Positions 22,764 to 36,217 of a stretch of DNA of 64,000 nt are shown here, in pieces. Source of the stretch: Topomyia yanbarensis. Its lineage: Eukaryota; Arthropoda; Insecta; Diptera; Culicidae. Position numbers and translations under genes: made by a program. The stretch's first letter is position 1. Every line of letters starts with the position of its first letter. The notes under the pieces are model-generated. The model saw only the letters and a program-made list of their open reading frames with translations, did no database searches and was not told where the DNA came from. The DNA lies in assembly GCF_030247195.1 (NCBI RefSeq), contig NC_080671.1, positions 302,014,504-302,078,503 on the forward strand. The letters run 5' to 3'.

Positions 22764-24885
22764 CGCCTGACCATGTTCGTCCGCATTTTTTTTGACCGGG
22801 TTAAAGCAGGAACTTACCAAATGAAGTTGGTGCTTGTTTGCAGATAACGCTTTGACGGGCCACTCGCGAAAACGAAATTACAAATGAAAACGATATATCC
22901 AACATGTATCCATTGTTAAAATGAGATGCGATGAATACTGAAATTAACACTATCTCGTTGTAGGGTGTATAGAACACTATTCATATAGCATGCACACATA
23001 AACCATTCCACATTATTTTCTGCCTATGCTTGAATATGAATAATACAAAAAATATGTGTTTTACGAATTGATTTGGTGTGTATCGAAACTGAATGTTACT
23101 TGTCGAAGGGACTTATTTCTAGAATATTAATATTCAATTTTCCAAATAATTCATTCTGGTTCGGTTTAAAAATTAGTGTCTGTATTATGCAGTATCTGGT
23201 CGAACGCTAATTGTCGTGAATCCTTCCGGTTTATTTACAAATTAACGATCCTAATTTGAAATGTAAATTAACAAATGCGTGACTGGAACCGGAAAACTGC
23301 ATTTGATGCCAATATTGCCATTCCCTATATCATTCAACCAGTCCAACATAGGGTTGTTTATTTAGGAAAATCGTCCTTTCCGTCGTTAGGCATTGAATAA
23401 ATAACCGCAATGCATTGAACAATTGCTGTTTGTTTTGCGCAGGAAATAAAATTTACATCACCGATCTTCCATTTAAAATGCAGAAACAGCGTGCCTCAGC
23501 TTCGTTATATAATCAGGACAGACAATTTTGGCAAACTCATTCAATTCGCCATAAAAAATAGTCAACGGCCCAAACGTATGTTACTTGACGATAAGGCGGA
23601 GATCCTAATAGGTGTAAGGTGTAATAATACTAGCAATGTCACGAAGCTTTGAAAAACAAAAAAAATGGAAATTACACTTGACACCCTAAAAACCGAAAGT
23701 CAGATGACAAGAGTGCTATCTACTTCTAACATGCGATAAAAATAAGAATGAAAAAGACGAATGAGAAGTTTCTAGATTGTTTCCTTCCGAACAAGGGAAG
23801 ATTGCACAGATTACAGAAGCGCGTCTGTGCTGATGTAATCTGCTTGTACCACGAGAGCTTCATTCTGTCCTATCGCTTTCCTTTCTCGAACGGTGGTCAC
23901 AACAGCAAATAGGATTCTCATGTAGCTCAAAGCGTTTTTTCTTTCATGGATGAACATTGCTTAAAACTTATTCGCTGAATCACTATCTTCTGTGAAGGAG
24001 AACAGGACTAGTTGATAGTGTTTTCAATTTTCATTTAGGCCGATCGTGCAAAATAAAACAGATCACTCAAAATAGCAGTCTGATTATTAAATGCCGAAAA
24101 CTTTCTTTGCATATGTTATTGCCAACTTGTCCCAATCAGATACTTTTTAAATAGTTCAAAACACAACCTTAAATCTGTTTTGAACGCTTCTCATGTACTA
24201 CCGAAAAATAAAATTCTTCGTGGAACCACCATAAATGTTATTAAATTCCTGAGGTAAGGAAAGTTTACTTGGAATAGTCGAAAAATCAGAATCTTCATTC
24301 TACATAATAAAACATAATGCGACATAAACACATTGTAGAACGAATTTCATATCACTTAAAGTGCACAATGAGAGACATCGTAACATGACTTATATAAACG
24401 CAGAGTATAAGGTTCCATCTTACCCCTAACGCTGATTTGCCGCGATATCATCTACTGCGAGGAATTGTGTAAAAGGATGGTTTATAAATCCCTAAAAGTA
24501 AAAGTACATATTAACATTGAAAACCTTGATTTCAATCAAAGATTACATTTTTGAAACATATGTATTCGTCTCTGATACTTTAGCTCATGCTTGGGATAAA
24601 AGCCAATTTTGGTAGGGAGGGGGGATTGGCGGATACGAAAAATGATGGGTAATGTCAGTGACATAACCGGAGTGTCGTGACTACACTTAGTAACGGGAAA
24701 TTTTCATATAATTCTTTATGATAATAATGGTGGTTATGAACAGAACTTGAACATTAATTGCGCAGAAGCTTTCCATTACTAACCCTTACGGAATAAACAA
24801 ATAAATTAGCAGCTGCTTCTCTGCTAATCTATCAACAAAGAACAAATTGATTATACTACCGAAAATCAATAGCGGCTCATTTTAC
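22764..24885. other. No gene seen; one repeat fragment
   Basis: About 23997-24180 is a degenerate fragment of the 'CTAGTTGGCGG' family (GGACTAGTTGATAGTGTTTTC, ..., GCCAACTTGTCCCAATC). At 24643-24674 a phrase GGGTAATGTCAGTGACATAA plus CCGGAGTG is shared with the inner ends of the histone arms. The rest contains no recognisable gene or repeat. Confidence 0.5.
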
Positions 24886-24890
24886 TGTCC

Positions 24891-25765
24891 CACAGAGGAG
24901 TAATTGGGGTCGAATCCTGGCCAAAATTAATTGCTGCTGCAATTGTTGTTATTATGCCTTAATATGAACTAAAAATAGACAATTACTTGTTTTTGGGACA
25001 ATTTAGCATCTACCCACCTACCAGGGCAGCGGCCAATTTTCTATATCCTTTCGAATACTAGTAATTTCTAGGTGATCTTGGTGAATACATTTGTTTTTCC
25101 AGTTGCATAAACATTCGATCAGTGGGAAAGGGAGAAGAAAAGGGACGCCTGCGCATATTTTCATAGAGATACATTTTGGCAAACATAATATTTTGCCCTA
25201 CAGCATTTCGGTGTAGCTCAAATTAGTAAAAATTTCAATATTTTCAAATCGCTTGGGATTGGTGGATCGGACAAGATCGGAAGAGTTCGAATATTTTTTG
25301 TATAGCTGAAATCTAGTTTTGTAATACTGCTTCAGCAACTTTGCCGGATCTAGCCGTATAATGTAACTTTTTTTATCGTTAAAATTTGGAATAAAATGTT
25401 TAAAAAAGGTATTTTTTAAAGTTGGTGCAATACACAGCAAGTCTACTTTTTTAGTTAGTTTAAAGCTGAAGTTAAATAAACGGCTGCGTTGAACAAGGTT
25501 TGTAATAATATTGTCTTATTTAATACAGCCATCATGACTAGAAAGCGATTTTGCTGAATATATTACGAAAACGATTAAAACATCCCTTAAAATATCACCA
25601 TTGGGCATACATGCAAAAATTCTACAACAATTTTTGATATACTCCTAATTTTGCCACGTTATACAGTAGGTTGTTAGGTATATAAAAAAATATAACGAAA
25701 CAACAAAAATCGAAAAAAAATATTTTGGTTTTTGGCCAAGATTTTGTTCTAGTTACTCCTCTGTG
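24891..25765. mobile_element. DNA element with CACAGAGGAGTAA ends and 5-bp TSD
   Basis: Both ends carry CACAGAGGAGTAA as an inverted repeat. The next bases are also related (CTGGCCAAAA / TTGGCCAAAA). TGTCC is duplicated at 24886-24890 and 25766-25770. A 5-bp TSD with CAC ends recalls Transib-like elements, but the heptamer is not the usual one. The 80-codon minus-strand frame inside (25198-25440) has no motif. 875 bp. Confidence 0.75.
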
Positions 25766-25770
25766 TGTCC

Positions 25771-28602
25771 GTATGATGTGAAATTTGCAGCCACACTTTG
25801 CTGATACGGTGAACGATAAACGAATGACAACACAGGAAGGAAGGTCTCCACTTTTTATTTATAACATTTCCGCTGTCTTGTAAATTAGTTTTATCAAATC
25901 AGAGAGCGGTGCGGAATGATTTTAATAAATGCCTTTCTTTTTCTTTATTGATGTAAGTTATACATGATTACAAATATAATAAAAGTTTCTTTATCATTTT
26001 TCTGAATGATTAGTGCAAGCATAGTGTAATTCTGTTCAGTACAATCAACGTTGGTATAATGGAAGTAATTAAGTTAATTAAGTTTCAAAAACACTGCTTT
26101 CTGTTTCTTACGAAATTTTTAAAAGAGGCGTATTGTATTGAAGCGTCAAATGCAGCCAGTCTGTTAAAAAGATGTAAGACAGAGTGAGAGGCTATGCGAG
26201 ATGAATGATAAAATGAACAGAAAAAATACAAAGAAAATATTCGTGCACGAGGCCCGTCCCAGAGTCGTATTATTTCGACCAGAGCTGCAAATTTTCGATA
26301 GGTTTGTTTCAACTTGAAAGATGAATAAATTTCATCTCATGCCCTACTATATTCAAACCAACATTCTAACTTTTATCCATTTTTTTAATTTACACATTAT
26401 ATTTAACGTTTGGTAGACAACCCTATTTTCATATATTTTCTGCACCATCTAAATAACACCTTTTGTACATTATATTTATGTAATTAAATGGTAAGGTTTT
26501 CCTTTAAAACCCGCGACATGTATAAACGATCTAAATAGTCAATGGACAAACATGGATTCACGCTTGAAGTCTGGTAGAAAACCCATCTATGACCGCATAC
26601 CACATCCAAACCGTTATAAATATCGATTCCGTCAATTAAATATTTTCAAACTTGCAGGGGATATACTTGATTATTATGTCTTTCGAATGTCATGTACTAA
26701 ATAAGTAGACAAATATTTTTTCGTTCATAGGGATTTTAGGAACACCGTGGCCGACATATGACCACCAATGGATAATTTTTTATTAAATTCGTTCGATCGA
26801 TAAGCTTTGCGTTAACTGAAAGGTGCCAATATACCGTTGGTATTTTTTTTTAGTAAAAGTCAATTATTATTACTACAACCATCTTAAAATTAGGAATAAC
26901 TAGAGGGAATGGTTGAATTTTGTTAAGCTTAGGGGGTTAATAAGTGATATTTTTATGAGTACTACTAGTATTGAACATTTCTTAGCGAGATTATGTAAAT
27001 TAACAATCAAACCTAGAAGCAGACAGGGAGAGCAAATAGTTTTCGGGGTGATATTCAGGGGGTAATCCCTACATCTGGTTATCAGAAACAGGGGAAAAAG
27101 GGTGGAGATTGATGACAGGTGGTAGAAAAATATTAACTTTCTATTTCAGGCAATGGGAGATCAGACTCGGACGGCCTTTATCAGGAAGCATCACGAATAG
27201 GGACGCCGGGTGGTCCTCCTTGAACCTGCAGGGGTTCCTCCAAACGATTTCGTAGAATGACACCGTGGGGATCATTACAGGGATTCTTTCGAATATATTA
27301 TTTATATTGGAAATATATCTTTATTGACTATTTTCATCCTTTTTTGCTTTTTTTTTAAATTACTCTGAGCTTTCGGCACACTACATTTTGTCTTGGAACC
27401 AGAGATGTTGATGTTTTTTTCATTCATGTCCAAGTTAGAACAAATCTATTTGTTTACAACTTTTCATTTTTAATAAATAGCTCTAAAATATTATTTTTTG
27501 TAACTTTTTTTAGTTATTCCGCAGTATCAGCGATTGGACAAAAAGAATTTTTACAAACGTGGAAGATACAAAATATCTCGAGAATTCCATCTACTATACT
27601 CAAATAAAAAATGCGTGTCGAATATTTTTAACGCACAAACCGAAAAAAAATATTTGAAAGAAAAAACTTTGGGTGTTAGATTTTGCGTGGAATACTCTAT
27701 ATACACAAACATGCGTAATGACTATAGTAGAAGGAGCAATGCTGCCAAATGAAAAAGACAAAAAATGATTATGATCCGATGTAAGGCTCTCGACAGGTCA
27801 CTTGTTGGCCAAATACATAAATTCATCTTCCTCTCTCCTGCTTCCATTGTTTTTTCACCCGTAAGCTGTGGGTCATACTTTAACAGTTTAAAAGTTTACC
27901 GCTCACCATAATTTATTCGGGCACCGTCATGCTGTGAAAATTGCACATTCAGTAGAGCCGCCATAGTCACCGCATATTCGAGGCATCTAGATGCACCTAC
28001 CTCTTGCCATGGCTGTAACGAGAAGAGTAATGTAACATGCAACTCGGGCAATTTATTTTTGATCATGCAGGTTGATACCAGTGACAATATCTTACTAGTT
28101 CCTCAACGTTTGACTTTGAAACGGCACACAAAAAATCGTTGCAAATCGAGGCGAGGCGAGTTTGCGACTTTTTTCATCATCCCATTTAGGACAACGTGAA
28201 AACTTTGTCAATATTTTTATCGATTCCGAAGAAGTTGTTGAGCTGTTTTTTTCTCATTCGCCTTTTTTATGAAGATTTGTTTGTAAATATATTTCAAGTT
28301 TCCCAAATATAGTTTTATACATTCTGCACAGCGTAGTATAATAATAAACCTCAGTTTGAACATAAGTTTTCGACAAACACTTAGCTCATCTGAAGAGTTA
28401 ACCGAAACGAAAAACCTGACGATAAAATAGCAATCATCTCCGTACTTTCACTACATACCTAAATCTTTTTTTCATGTTTTGCCAGGTAATTGTTCATTTT
28501 GTTTCATTCATTTATTGACGTGATTTTTGTTCACATGATCTCTGTCGAGTACAAGAGTAAAATATAAGGATAGTGCTAAAAACTCTTGAAGGCTTACTTA
28601 TA
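25771..28602. other. No gene or defined repeat recognised
   Basis: AT-rich sequence. The reading frames here (60-75 codons) look random. A short GC-richer patch at about 27140-27280 (GATCAGACTCGGACGGCC...) differs from its surroundings and could be the tail of a retroelement, but I cannot assign it. Confidence 0.4.
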
Positions 28603-28610
28603 CTCTAGAG

Positions 28611-28845
28611 CAGCGGTTCTCAACCTTTTTCGTACCACGGACCCCTTAGAAATCACCCTGGGTTGCTGCGGACCCCCGCGGATAAACTTCGATTTTGTAT
28701 GCTATCAAGATGTTATTTTCAGCTTGTTGGGAAACAAGACTTGAAATTTATATCTGCGCTCGGAAAATATATTTTTCTTCGCGGACCCCCAGCGACGACT
28801 TCACGGCCCCCTAGGGATCCGCGGACCCCAGGTTGAGAATCACTG
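28611..28845. mobile_element. hAT-type MITE, 'CAGCGGTTCTCAACC' family
   Basis: Ends CAGCGGTTCTCAACC and, inverted, CAGTGATTCTCAACC. A perfect 8-bp TSD, CTCTAGAG, lies at 28603-28610 and 28846-28853. The CAG.GGTTCTCAACC terminus is shared by many animal hAT (Charlie-like) elements. 235 bp, non-coding. Confidence 0.93.
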
Positions 28846-28853
28846 CTCTAGAG

Positions 28854-31374
28854 AAAGTAACAATCCGCATGAATGTTAATGGAATGGATACAGCTTTGTG
28901 CGACAGTATATTTCCATTTGGATATGAAGTTAATAAAAATAGACACTCACACCTTTTCGTATGGCAGTTTGGGGGCATCGTTGGTTTGTTGTGTGGTCAC
29001 ATACTAGCACGATACAACGATGACTTTTTATGTTCTTTGCCCCAAAGTTCGTTCCAAGATAAATAAAAGAATGAAGTTTATGGCGAGAAAAGTGCTGTCG
29101 ACATCATAAATACGAGTTCAAACATTGTTTGCTTTTTTTTCTTCCACTGCTTCGACCAGTTTGGTTGAGCCAAGCTGTAATTTGACCGGACGGGCGTAAA
29201 ACAGAAAGTGGACTTTGTGCTGATGTGTTTATCCCAATAACATTGTTGATTGTATGACATCTGGAAATTCGTAGACAGTTTCCTGACGGCACGACATTTA
29301 ACTTTTCTGCACAGCAAAGCTGGGAAATTTCTCGGACAGCTGTTACCAGTTACCCCGTGTTTTGTACCAATCAAGAACGAAATAAAAATCAATTAAGAGA
29401 ATGAAGTTAACATGTGCTAGAGAGCGCAATTCAGTTGACTTACTGTTTGACATCTGCGTATCAATTCGTTTGGTAGGGGAGAGTGCGGAGTTTAAAGACA
29501 CGTTTTGTTTTTGGACCGAATCAGGAAGCAGTCAGTAGCGACTAATGGGAAGGATTAGGAAAGTGGTAAGGTTAGGGGTAAGGAAAATGAGGACACAGAA
29601 CAATTAAAACAGAGCATTCTGCATCGCCGGAGGGATGCTGACCGGTCTGAAGGTGCAACAATAATCGAAAAAAAAACTTCCAACACCCGGAGGGACTTAG
29701 AATTTTTATTCAAATAGCGATCAGATATATCAACACCCCTGAGGGGATATTGTGATGACATAACGACAACAGCCCCGAAGAGATATTGTCCATCATATAT
29801 GGCTTAAACTATAGCTCTTTACCGCACTGGGTTAGGAACAATAGCATATCCTTGAGTTTCAGCTCTCTGTAGGGAAGACCGGGGCTAGTTGGTGGTGTTT
29901 TCAGTTTTCATCTTTTACCATTTTGAGTTAGGTAGATCGTGTAAAATAGAACCCGTTGCATAAAAGGGCATGAAAAGGGCAGACTGTTGCGACATCTCTG
30001 AATTTCATCAAAAGTATGCGACTCAGAAAACTTACGGCTACAGTTGTTACTATCATTTGAGTGCATTAGGGTAAATCATAACCAAGTGATATATAGCTCA
30101 AAGTACTAATAAATAATAATGAAAAAGTTATAGTAATAATATTAAAGATACTACGGTAAGACAAGATAATTCTATTTTTAATTATTGACAGATTGACGCG
30201 CCGTTTGATAGGAGAAATGATCAGGAATAGGCTTGACAAGTGTTCTGGGCCATTCTCCACTTAATCGGGTGGAGAATGATTTTATTGCTCACAACAGATC
30301 GCGAGATTATATGCAGTATATCCCCATAACCATCATTTCTAATATTCATTATATTCAACACACTTCTTTCAGCTTCACACCAAAAAAATCTGAATTTTAT
30401 CGTTGACGTAATTGCCAGCATGACACAATTCAACGACTAGTAATTCACGAAATGACGAAACATTACCGTGTTCCGTTTAATTTTACATGCTACATATACT
30501 TTACATGCGCAATGACATAAAATTACACTTCCTACCATTCAGAACAAACGCTGTATGTGGAGTAATTTTACATGATTTACGAAATTAAACGTCATGTAAA
30601 ATTAAAATCAAACGTAAAACTAAGTCATTTTTGATGCTCGTATATGTCATGGTCAGGAGACGTAAATTTACACTATTTTTTCTAGGTGTGTTTATATGCG
30701 CGAGTTGATCTAAGATGCCTAATATACCCACTGATTTCTAAATACACATTCATTCTATTAAACCTAGCATGAAATATGTTTACAGTGAAAACCCAAATTT
30801 CTCAGCACGAATTAACAGGCAGCTAGGTACCGCGTTTCAGTTGGCGCAGTGAATTTTGCAGCATTATTAACCTTCTTCAGGTGTTGGGGTCAATATGACC
30901 CCAAATGACCTTTCAAAATGTGATAAATTTTTAAGTTTTGCACCTAGAAGTTTAGAATTTCTTGATTTTTCATCTTTCATGGAGAGCAACGATTTTCAGT
31001 AGAGTTCAAAATTTTCGCTGATTCCAGAAGGGCTGTACAAAAAAGATACGAATGAGATGTTAGCGCGTCATTTTGACCACGATTTCGAACACAGTTTTTA
31101 AACACATTTTCAACCAAATCTATATGAACTGGTACTTAAATTGTTTGTCAGAGTTTCAATTTTCAGTTTCTGGTAAATATTACCGTTTTTCACCTGGTTG
31201 GTCAGTGGGAGTCGGTGCCGAATGGAGTCATGTTTGGCATCCATAGATGTATGCAGAACCGTCATCATAAACCACAGGTTTATTGACACAATACTAATAA
31301 TAAACACAAACAAAACTTCTGAGGATGTTATCGGCTGAATCAGTCAAAATAATACGGCAAAAACGAAGTATTGC
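28854..31374. other. No gene seen; repeat fragments
   Basis: 29872-30011 is a truncated 'CTAGTTGGCGG' family copy (GGGAAGACCGGGGCTAGTTG followed by GTGGTGTTTTCAG). 29540-29790 has an unusual composition with repeated CCGGAGGGA / CCTGAGGGG phrases; it may be an old retroelement tail. 30470-30670 has several copies of TAAAATTACAC / TTTTACATG in both orientations. 30889-30906 is a perfect small palindrome (GGGGTCAATATGACCCC). No coding support. Confidence 0.45.
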
Positions 31375-31521
31375 TTCTTAATCCGACAGTTTCGGTGATT
31401 TTATTTCACCTTTATCAAGGAGTTGAAACGGTTCGTTTTTTTGTTAAGTGTGTTTGTGTCCAACATAGATTGTCCGGTGTGTGTTTACAATGGCGTCCTT
31501 CTATAGTGTACATATGCATAT
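31375..31521 (-). mobile_element. Penelope-like element, 3'-end fragment
   Basis: Read on the minus strand it resembles the 3' end of the Penelope-like copy at 58140-59230. A GACGCCATT block is followed by ACACACTTAACAA, then CCTTGATAAAGGTGAAATAA and a hairpin closed by TCACC followed by GAAAC, then CGATACATCG-like bases. It lies directly against the outer edge of histone arm 1 and is strongly 5'-truncated. Confidence 0.6.
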
Positions 31522-31949
31522 TTTTGAAGTAGAATACTTCTAACGTTTCAATATGGGATCCCGTTTCAAAAATTTCAGTTGAGAAATTTTCCCAGATTTG
31601 AAATGCGAGTATCTTCCATTCTACTGGACGAAATCGCAATATTTTTGCACTATCTGATCGGAAATTTGTGCACGTATTTCGTATTAAATTTCGGAATTAC
31701 TGCGACTACTATAAATAAACCAAAACAAGGATTTTCAGAAAATCCTTTGGAAACAGCGAGGAAAATGCGCAATTTGCCAGCATATCCCACGCAGAGCCGT
31801 CAAAAAGGAGCATGTAAGCGTTTCATTACATACGGGAATGTTATATATACAGGTCACGCGAGCTTGTTTTGTATCAGTGGGTGCTCGCTTACCACACGAG
31901 CAACATGCTCGTCCGGACGGTACAATGAGCGGTATCATGTTTGCGTTCC

Positions 31950-32192
31950 CGTACCAAGCGTCATCGCAAGGTTCTTCGTGATAAAATCCAGGGAATCACC
32001 AAATTCGGCGTCTGGCTCGTCGTGGTGGTGTAAAATGCATCTCTAATTTAATCTACGAATGCAGATGATGTGCAGAAAAATGTCATCCGAGATGCCTTGA
32101 CCTACACTGAACACGCCAAGCGCAAAACCGCAATGAATGTCGTCTATACTCTGAAGCGGCAGGGACGCACTTTGTATGGATTTGGAAGTTGA
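31950..32192 (+). pseudogene. Histone H4 pseudogene (arm 1)
   Basis: The frame reads RTKRHRKVLRDKIQGITKFG, corresponding to H4 from about residue 16. It becomes degenerate with two stops, then resumes as [34 protein letters not shown] and a stop at 32190-32192. H4 is one of the most conserved proteins known, so the substitutions (for example ITKFGVW for ITKPAIR), the deletion in the middle and the internal stops show a dead copy. The extreme N-terminus is not recognisable. It is followed 33 bp later by a histone 3' stem-loop. Confidence 0.9.
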
Positions 32193-32225
32193 AAAGGTAG
32201 AACTCACTTGCATCATTATTAAAAA

Positions 32226-32241
32226 GGCCCTTTTCAGGGCC
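32226..32241 (+). promoter_or_regulatory. Histone mRNA 3' stem-loop
   Basis: GGCCCTTTTCAGGGCC forms the 6-bp stem and 4-nt loop bound by SLBP, with the typical ACCAAA downstream. It follows the H4 pseudogene. Confidence 0.92.
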
Positions 32242-32623
32242 ACCAAAACCATTTCAAAGAATAAGTTTGCATTTTCTGTTTCATGGACTGTTTCTCCCTG
32301 GAGAGCAATTTGGGTTAAACCCTAAATTATGATTTATTTCAGTACGTAAATTGCAAATATGGTCAGAAACAAACTGGAGTGAAGTGGAAAACATTTTTAC
32401 TAGGCGCATTCAAAAAAGGTTCCAATTCTCAAACATTTTACCAAGGTGCCGTATTACATTACTCTCTTTACCCTGAGTGTTCGGTAATCTCCGTAGTGGA
32501 AACACAATTTCAATTTTGTTCTTTATCAAAAATATGTGGTCGACCAACAAAGGGGTGGAGCTACGACGAACACATATTGAGGACAACACAAAAAGGACGA
32601 GCTTACATTGTGCTGTAATCAGG

Positions 32624-32807
32624 TATAAAAACTCAGCATGCTGTTGCTCACGATCAGTTCGTTTCCAGCATCAGCATACAGCAGTTCGTTTGCAGCATCT
32701 CCCGCAAAATTCAAACCGCAGTCCGTTTGCTGCTGTCAGAAGAGTTGGCCAAGCACGCCGTCTTCGATGGCACCAAAACTGTTACCATATACACCAGCAC
32801 CAAGTAA
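32624..32807 (+). pseudogene. Histone H2B 3' fragment fused to a promoter/leader (arm 1, first)
   Basis: A TATA box (TATAAAA, 32624-32630) and a leader with CAGTTCGTTT and CAGCATCAGCA phrases run directly into the last about 40 codons of H2B ([20 protein letters not shown], then [15 protein letters not shown], stop at 32805-32807). The first two thirds of H2B are missing. The junction looks like an internal deletion that fused the 5' leader to the C-terminal part. No stem-loop follows this copy. Longer frames crossing the region in other phases are shadows. Confidence 0.85.
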
Positions 32808-33537
32808 ATTTCGAACACTGCCCAAAGAATGAAATTGAAGTTTTGTTATTACAAGCATCAGCTTGTCAAGAGCGTTGGATGGTAAGTGAGCCACTTGTGA
32901 ACAATACCGTCGCTTTCACGAGAATGGCACAAAATCAAAAGTTATTTGTGATTTATAGACATTTTAGTGTAATGATTCAATTTACAAAAATCGAACGTTT
33001 TCAAACGTTTCGATATAGGTGCTCCGTTTCAAAATTTTCGGCCAGAATGCTGCCTGTTTTTTCAAACGTGAAAATCTGCTGTTGTATTGAATGAAAACCT
33101 TCGATTTTTGCGCTGATTGGAAATAGTTGTGACTAATTCTGTAGAATGTACAATTACTGAAATAACGGATTTTGTGAAAGCAGTGGTTGGTCCGTACAAT
33201 TCGATTCCAAGCGAGCCAGACTAGTTTTCGTTGGAAGGTCCACCTCTGACAATAGAAGTAAACTATTTTATTTTGAATTCAACTACAACTTCCTTGAAAA
33301 CAGCACAGCTAAAAAACTTTTGGGAAAAACGCGCAAACCTAAATTTTCCACTATAATGGAAACTGCCTGTGCCCAGCCGCACTGCATCATCAAGATTGAT
33401 AGTAATTCAAGCCGGGAGGAAAGAGGTTGTAAGGCAATGGAAAACGAAAATTTCATTTATATCTTACTGGAATATAATTGGCTGGTCCTGAAAAGAACTT
33501 GTTCGTTTGTGGTTTATATTGGGTCACAATTTAGGCA

Positions 33538-33713
33538 TGCTCGATTGCTGATAGCTGTGAATTTCTCGCAGGGCGACAGTTTCTGTTCAGTAGTGATGAG
33601 GCTTCCTAACGCCAACCGTGACTGGGGCACTTTTACACGGCCTTCGTTGCTTACTGCTTGCGGGGAGGCTTTCCTCCGGTGGACTTACGAGCGGTATGTT
33701 TGGTACGGGCCAT
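33538..33713 (-). pseudogene. Histone H3 5' fragment (arm 1, first)
   Basis: From ATG 33713 on the minus strand the sequence reads [20 protein letters not shown], then a TAA stop, then frame-broken pieces matching H3 to about residue 57 (ATKA, ETVALREI, YQ). It carries substitutions in the invariant tail (Q5H, A15P) and stops before the histone fold. It is divergently arranged with the H2B fragment. Position 20/21, the stop here, is exactly where the other H3 copy has a MITE inserted. Confidence 0.88.
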
Positions 33714-34108
33714 TTATCAACAAAGAATCGAATTGAAATTTTGTTATTACAAGCATCCGAAAGTAGCTTGCCAAGAGCGTTCGATGGCAAGTGAGCTACT
33801 TGTGAACAATATCGTAGATTTCACGTAGAATGACACAAAATAAAAAGTTATCATTTGTGTGTTTGTTTACAGTTTCGTGTTTACTAGGCGCATTCAAAAA
33901 CGGTTTCAATTCTCAAACATTTTACCAAAGTGCCGTATTACATTACTCTTTTTACCCTGAGTGTTCGATAACCTCCGTATTGGAAACACAATTTCAATTT
34001 TGTTCTTTATCAAAAATATGTGGTCGACCAACAAAGGGGTGGAGCTACGAAGAACACATATTGAGGACAACACAAAAAAGGACGAGCTTACATTGTGCTG
34101 TAGTCAGG

Positions 34109-34292
34109 TATAAAAACTCAGCATGCTGTTGTTCACGATCAGTTCGTTCGCAGCATCAGCATGCAGCAGTTCGTTTGCAGCATCTCCCGCAAAATTCAAA
34201 CCGCAGTCCGTTTGCTGCTGTCAGAACAGTTGGCCAAGCACGCCGTCTTCGATGGCACCAAAACTGTTACCATATACACCAGCACCAAGTAA
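34109..34292 (+). pseudogene. Histone H2B 3' fragment fused to a promoter/leader (arm 1, second)
   Basis: A tandem duplicate of the copy at 32624. TATAAAA lies at 34109-34115, and the same leader is fused to the C-terminal 40 codons of H2B, with stop at 34290-34292. Unlike the first copy, it keeps a histone stem-loop 24 bp after the stop. Confidence 0.85.
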
Positions 34293-34316
34293 ATTTCGAA
34301 CACTGCCCAAAGAAAA

Positions 34317-34332
34317 GGCCCTTTTCAGGGCC
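34317..34332 (+). promoter_or_regulatory. Histone mRNA 3' stem-loop
   Basis: GGCCCTTTTCAGGGCC, identical to the stem-loop after H4. It follows the second H2B fragment. Confidence 0.92.
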
Positions 34333-34904
34333 ATCAATTTATCGACAAAGAATCGAATTGAAATTTTATTACAAGCATCAGAAAGTGGCTTGCCAAGAGC
34401 GTTGGATGGTAAGTGAGCCACTTGTGAACAATATCGTCGCTTTCAAGTAGAATGGCACAAAATAAAAAAGTTATTTGTGTGATTTATAGACAGGTTAGTG
34501 TAATGATTCAATTTACAAAAATGTAGAATGTTCAATTACTGAAAATAACAGATTTTGTGAAAGCAGTGGTTGGTCCATACGATTCCAAGCGAGCCAGACT
34601 AGTTTTCGTTGGAAGGTCCATCTCTGACAATAAAAATAAACTATTTTATTTTGAATTCAACTACAACTTCTTTGAAAACAGCACAGCTAAAAACTTTTGG
34701 GAAAAACGCGCAAACCTAAATTTTCCACCATAATAAAAACTAGTGCCCCCGCCGCACAGCATCATCAAGATTGATAGTTATTCAAGCCGGGTGGAAAGGG
34801 AGAGGGAGGTTGTAAGGCAATGGAACATTTCATTTATAATAATAATACTTTATAATTGGCTGGTTCTGAAAACAACTTGTTGGTTTGTGGTTTATTTTGG
34901 GTCA

Positions 34905-35403
<499 letters not shown>

Positions 35404-35661
35404 CTACTTCTCTGATGCTGGTAGTAGGACGACGGTCAAACGCTCGTTTGCGTGCCTTCATTCATAAAAGTTCAACAATATTTTCAAAGAATGTTGCAAA
35501 TTGTCAACTTCATAATTCCAAAAATACTCCAAATAAACTATGAATGTGCTAAAGTCGGCAAAATCGCATAGAAATTGCTTATTCCAGAGCAGAATTTACC
35601 GGTCTAAAGTGTATTCTACTTCACTCCGGTTATGTCTCTGACATTACCCACCCATCTTTTT

Positions 35662-36217
35662 ACACTTTAAAATAATCGGTGTTTAAAAACTCGTCTTGTT
35701 TTAGTGCTGTTATAGCAGCGAAACGCGGGTAAAACTTTTGCACAGAGCGAGAAACTGTGGTGGTGTCTTTCCTACTTGTCTACCCAAACAAACAAGTTTT
35801 CATGTATTATTTTTATAAAATACACAACAATATTAGACCGAAATAACATTGAAAATCGATTGAGAAGTCACCGTTATTTCATTTTAATTTTAAAAATTGT
35901 TAATAACTTTTACAGTAAACTTTTTTTCTCGTCATGTAAAATTTTAGTTGGACGAACAACTCATCACTTTTAACTGGTGAAAAAGCGAGAAGGATCGATG
36001 CTAACAGTCGTGAGAAATTAAATAAATTCCAAATTCATGTTAAAAAAAGAAAATAGCCATAACTCTGAAAATAATTCGAATTTCGAAAAACTGTTCAAAT
36101 TATATTTATTATTTACAGTTGTGAGCCCATAAAAAATTTTACAGAAAAAGCTCGTTTGCACACTTAACAGATTTTTACTCTATAAACATTTTCCCTTGCG
36201 TAATCATGTCTAATTTT
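35662..36217. other. No gene seen
   Basis: The inverted-repeat homology stops near 35661. I recognise nothing in this AT-rich stretch. The left terminus of the mariner remnant may lie within it. Confidence 0.4.

Noticed and set aside
24900..24915. GGTCGAATCC, similar to a tRNA B box
   Set aside because: No A box at a proper distance and no cloverleaf; it lies inside a TIR element.
22764..28602. Several 60-80 codon ORFs as small genes
   Set aside because: Length expected by chance in AT-rich DNA, no start context, splice support or motifs.
32477..33094. A 205-codon ORF found in both arms (also 46054-46671 minus), looking like a conserved unknown protein
   Set aside because: It runs through the H2B leader and C-terminal part in the wrong frame. 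Its conservation between arms only reflects the DNA duplication.
33830..34450. A 206-codon ORF (also 44698-45318 minus)
   Set aside because: Same explanation: an out-of-frame reading of the second H2B unit and histone spacer.
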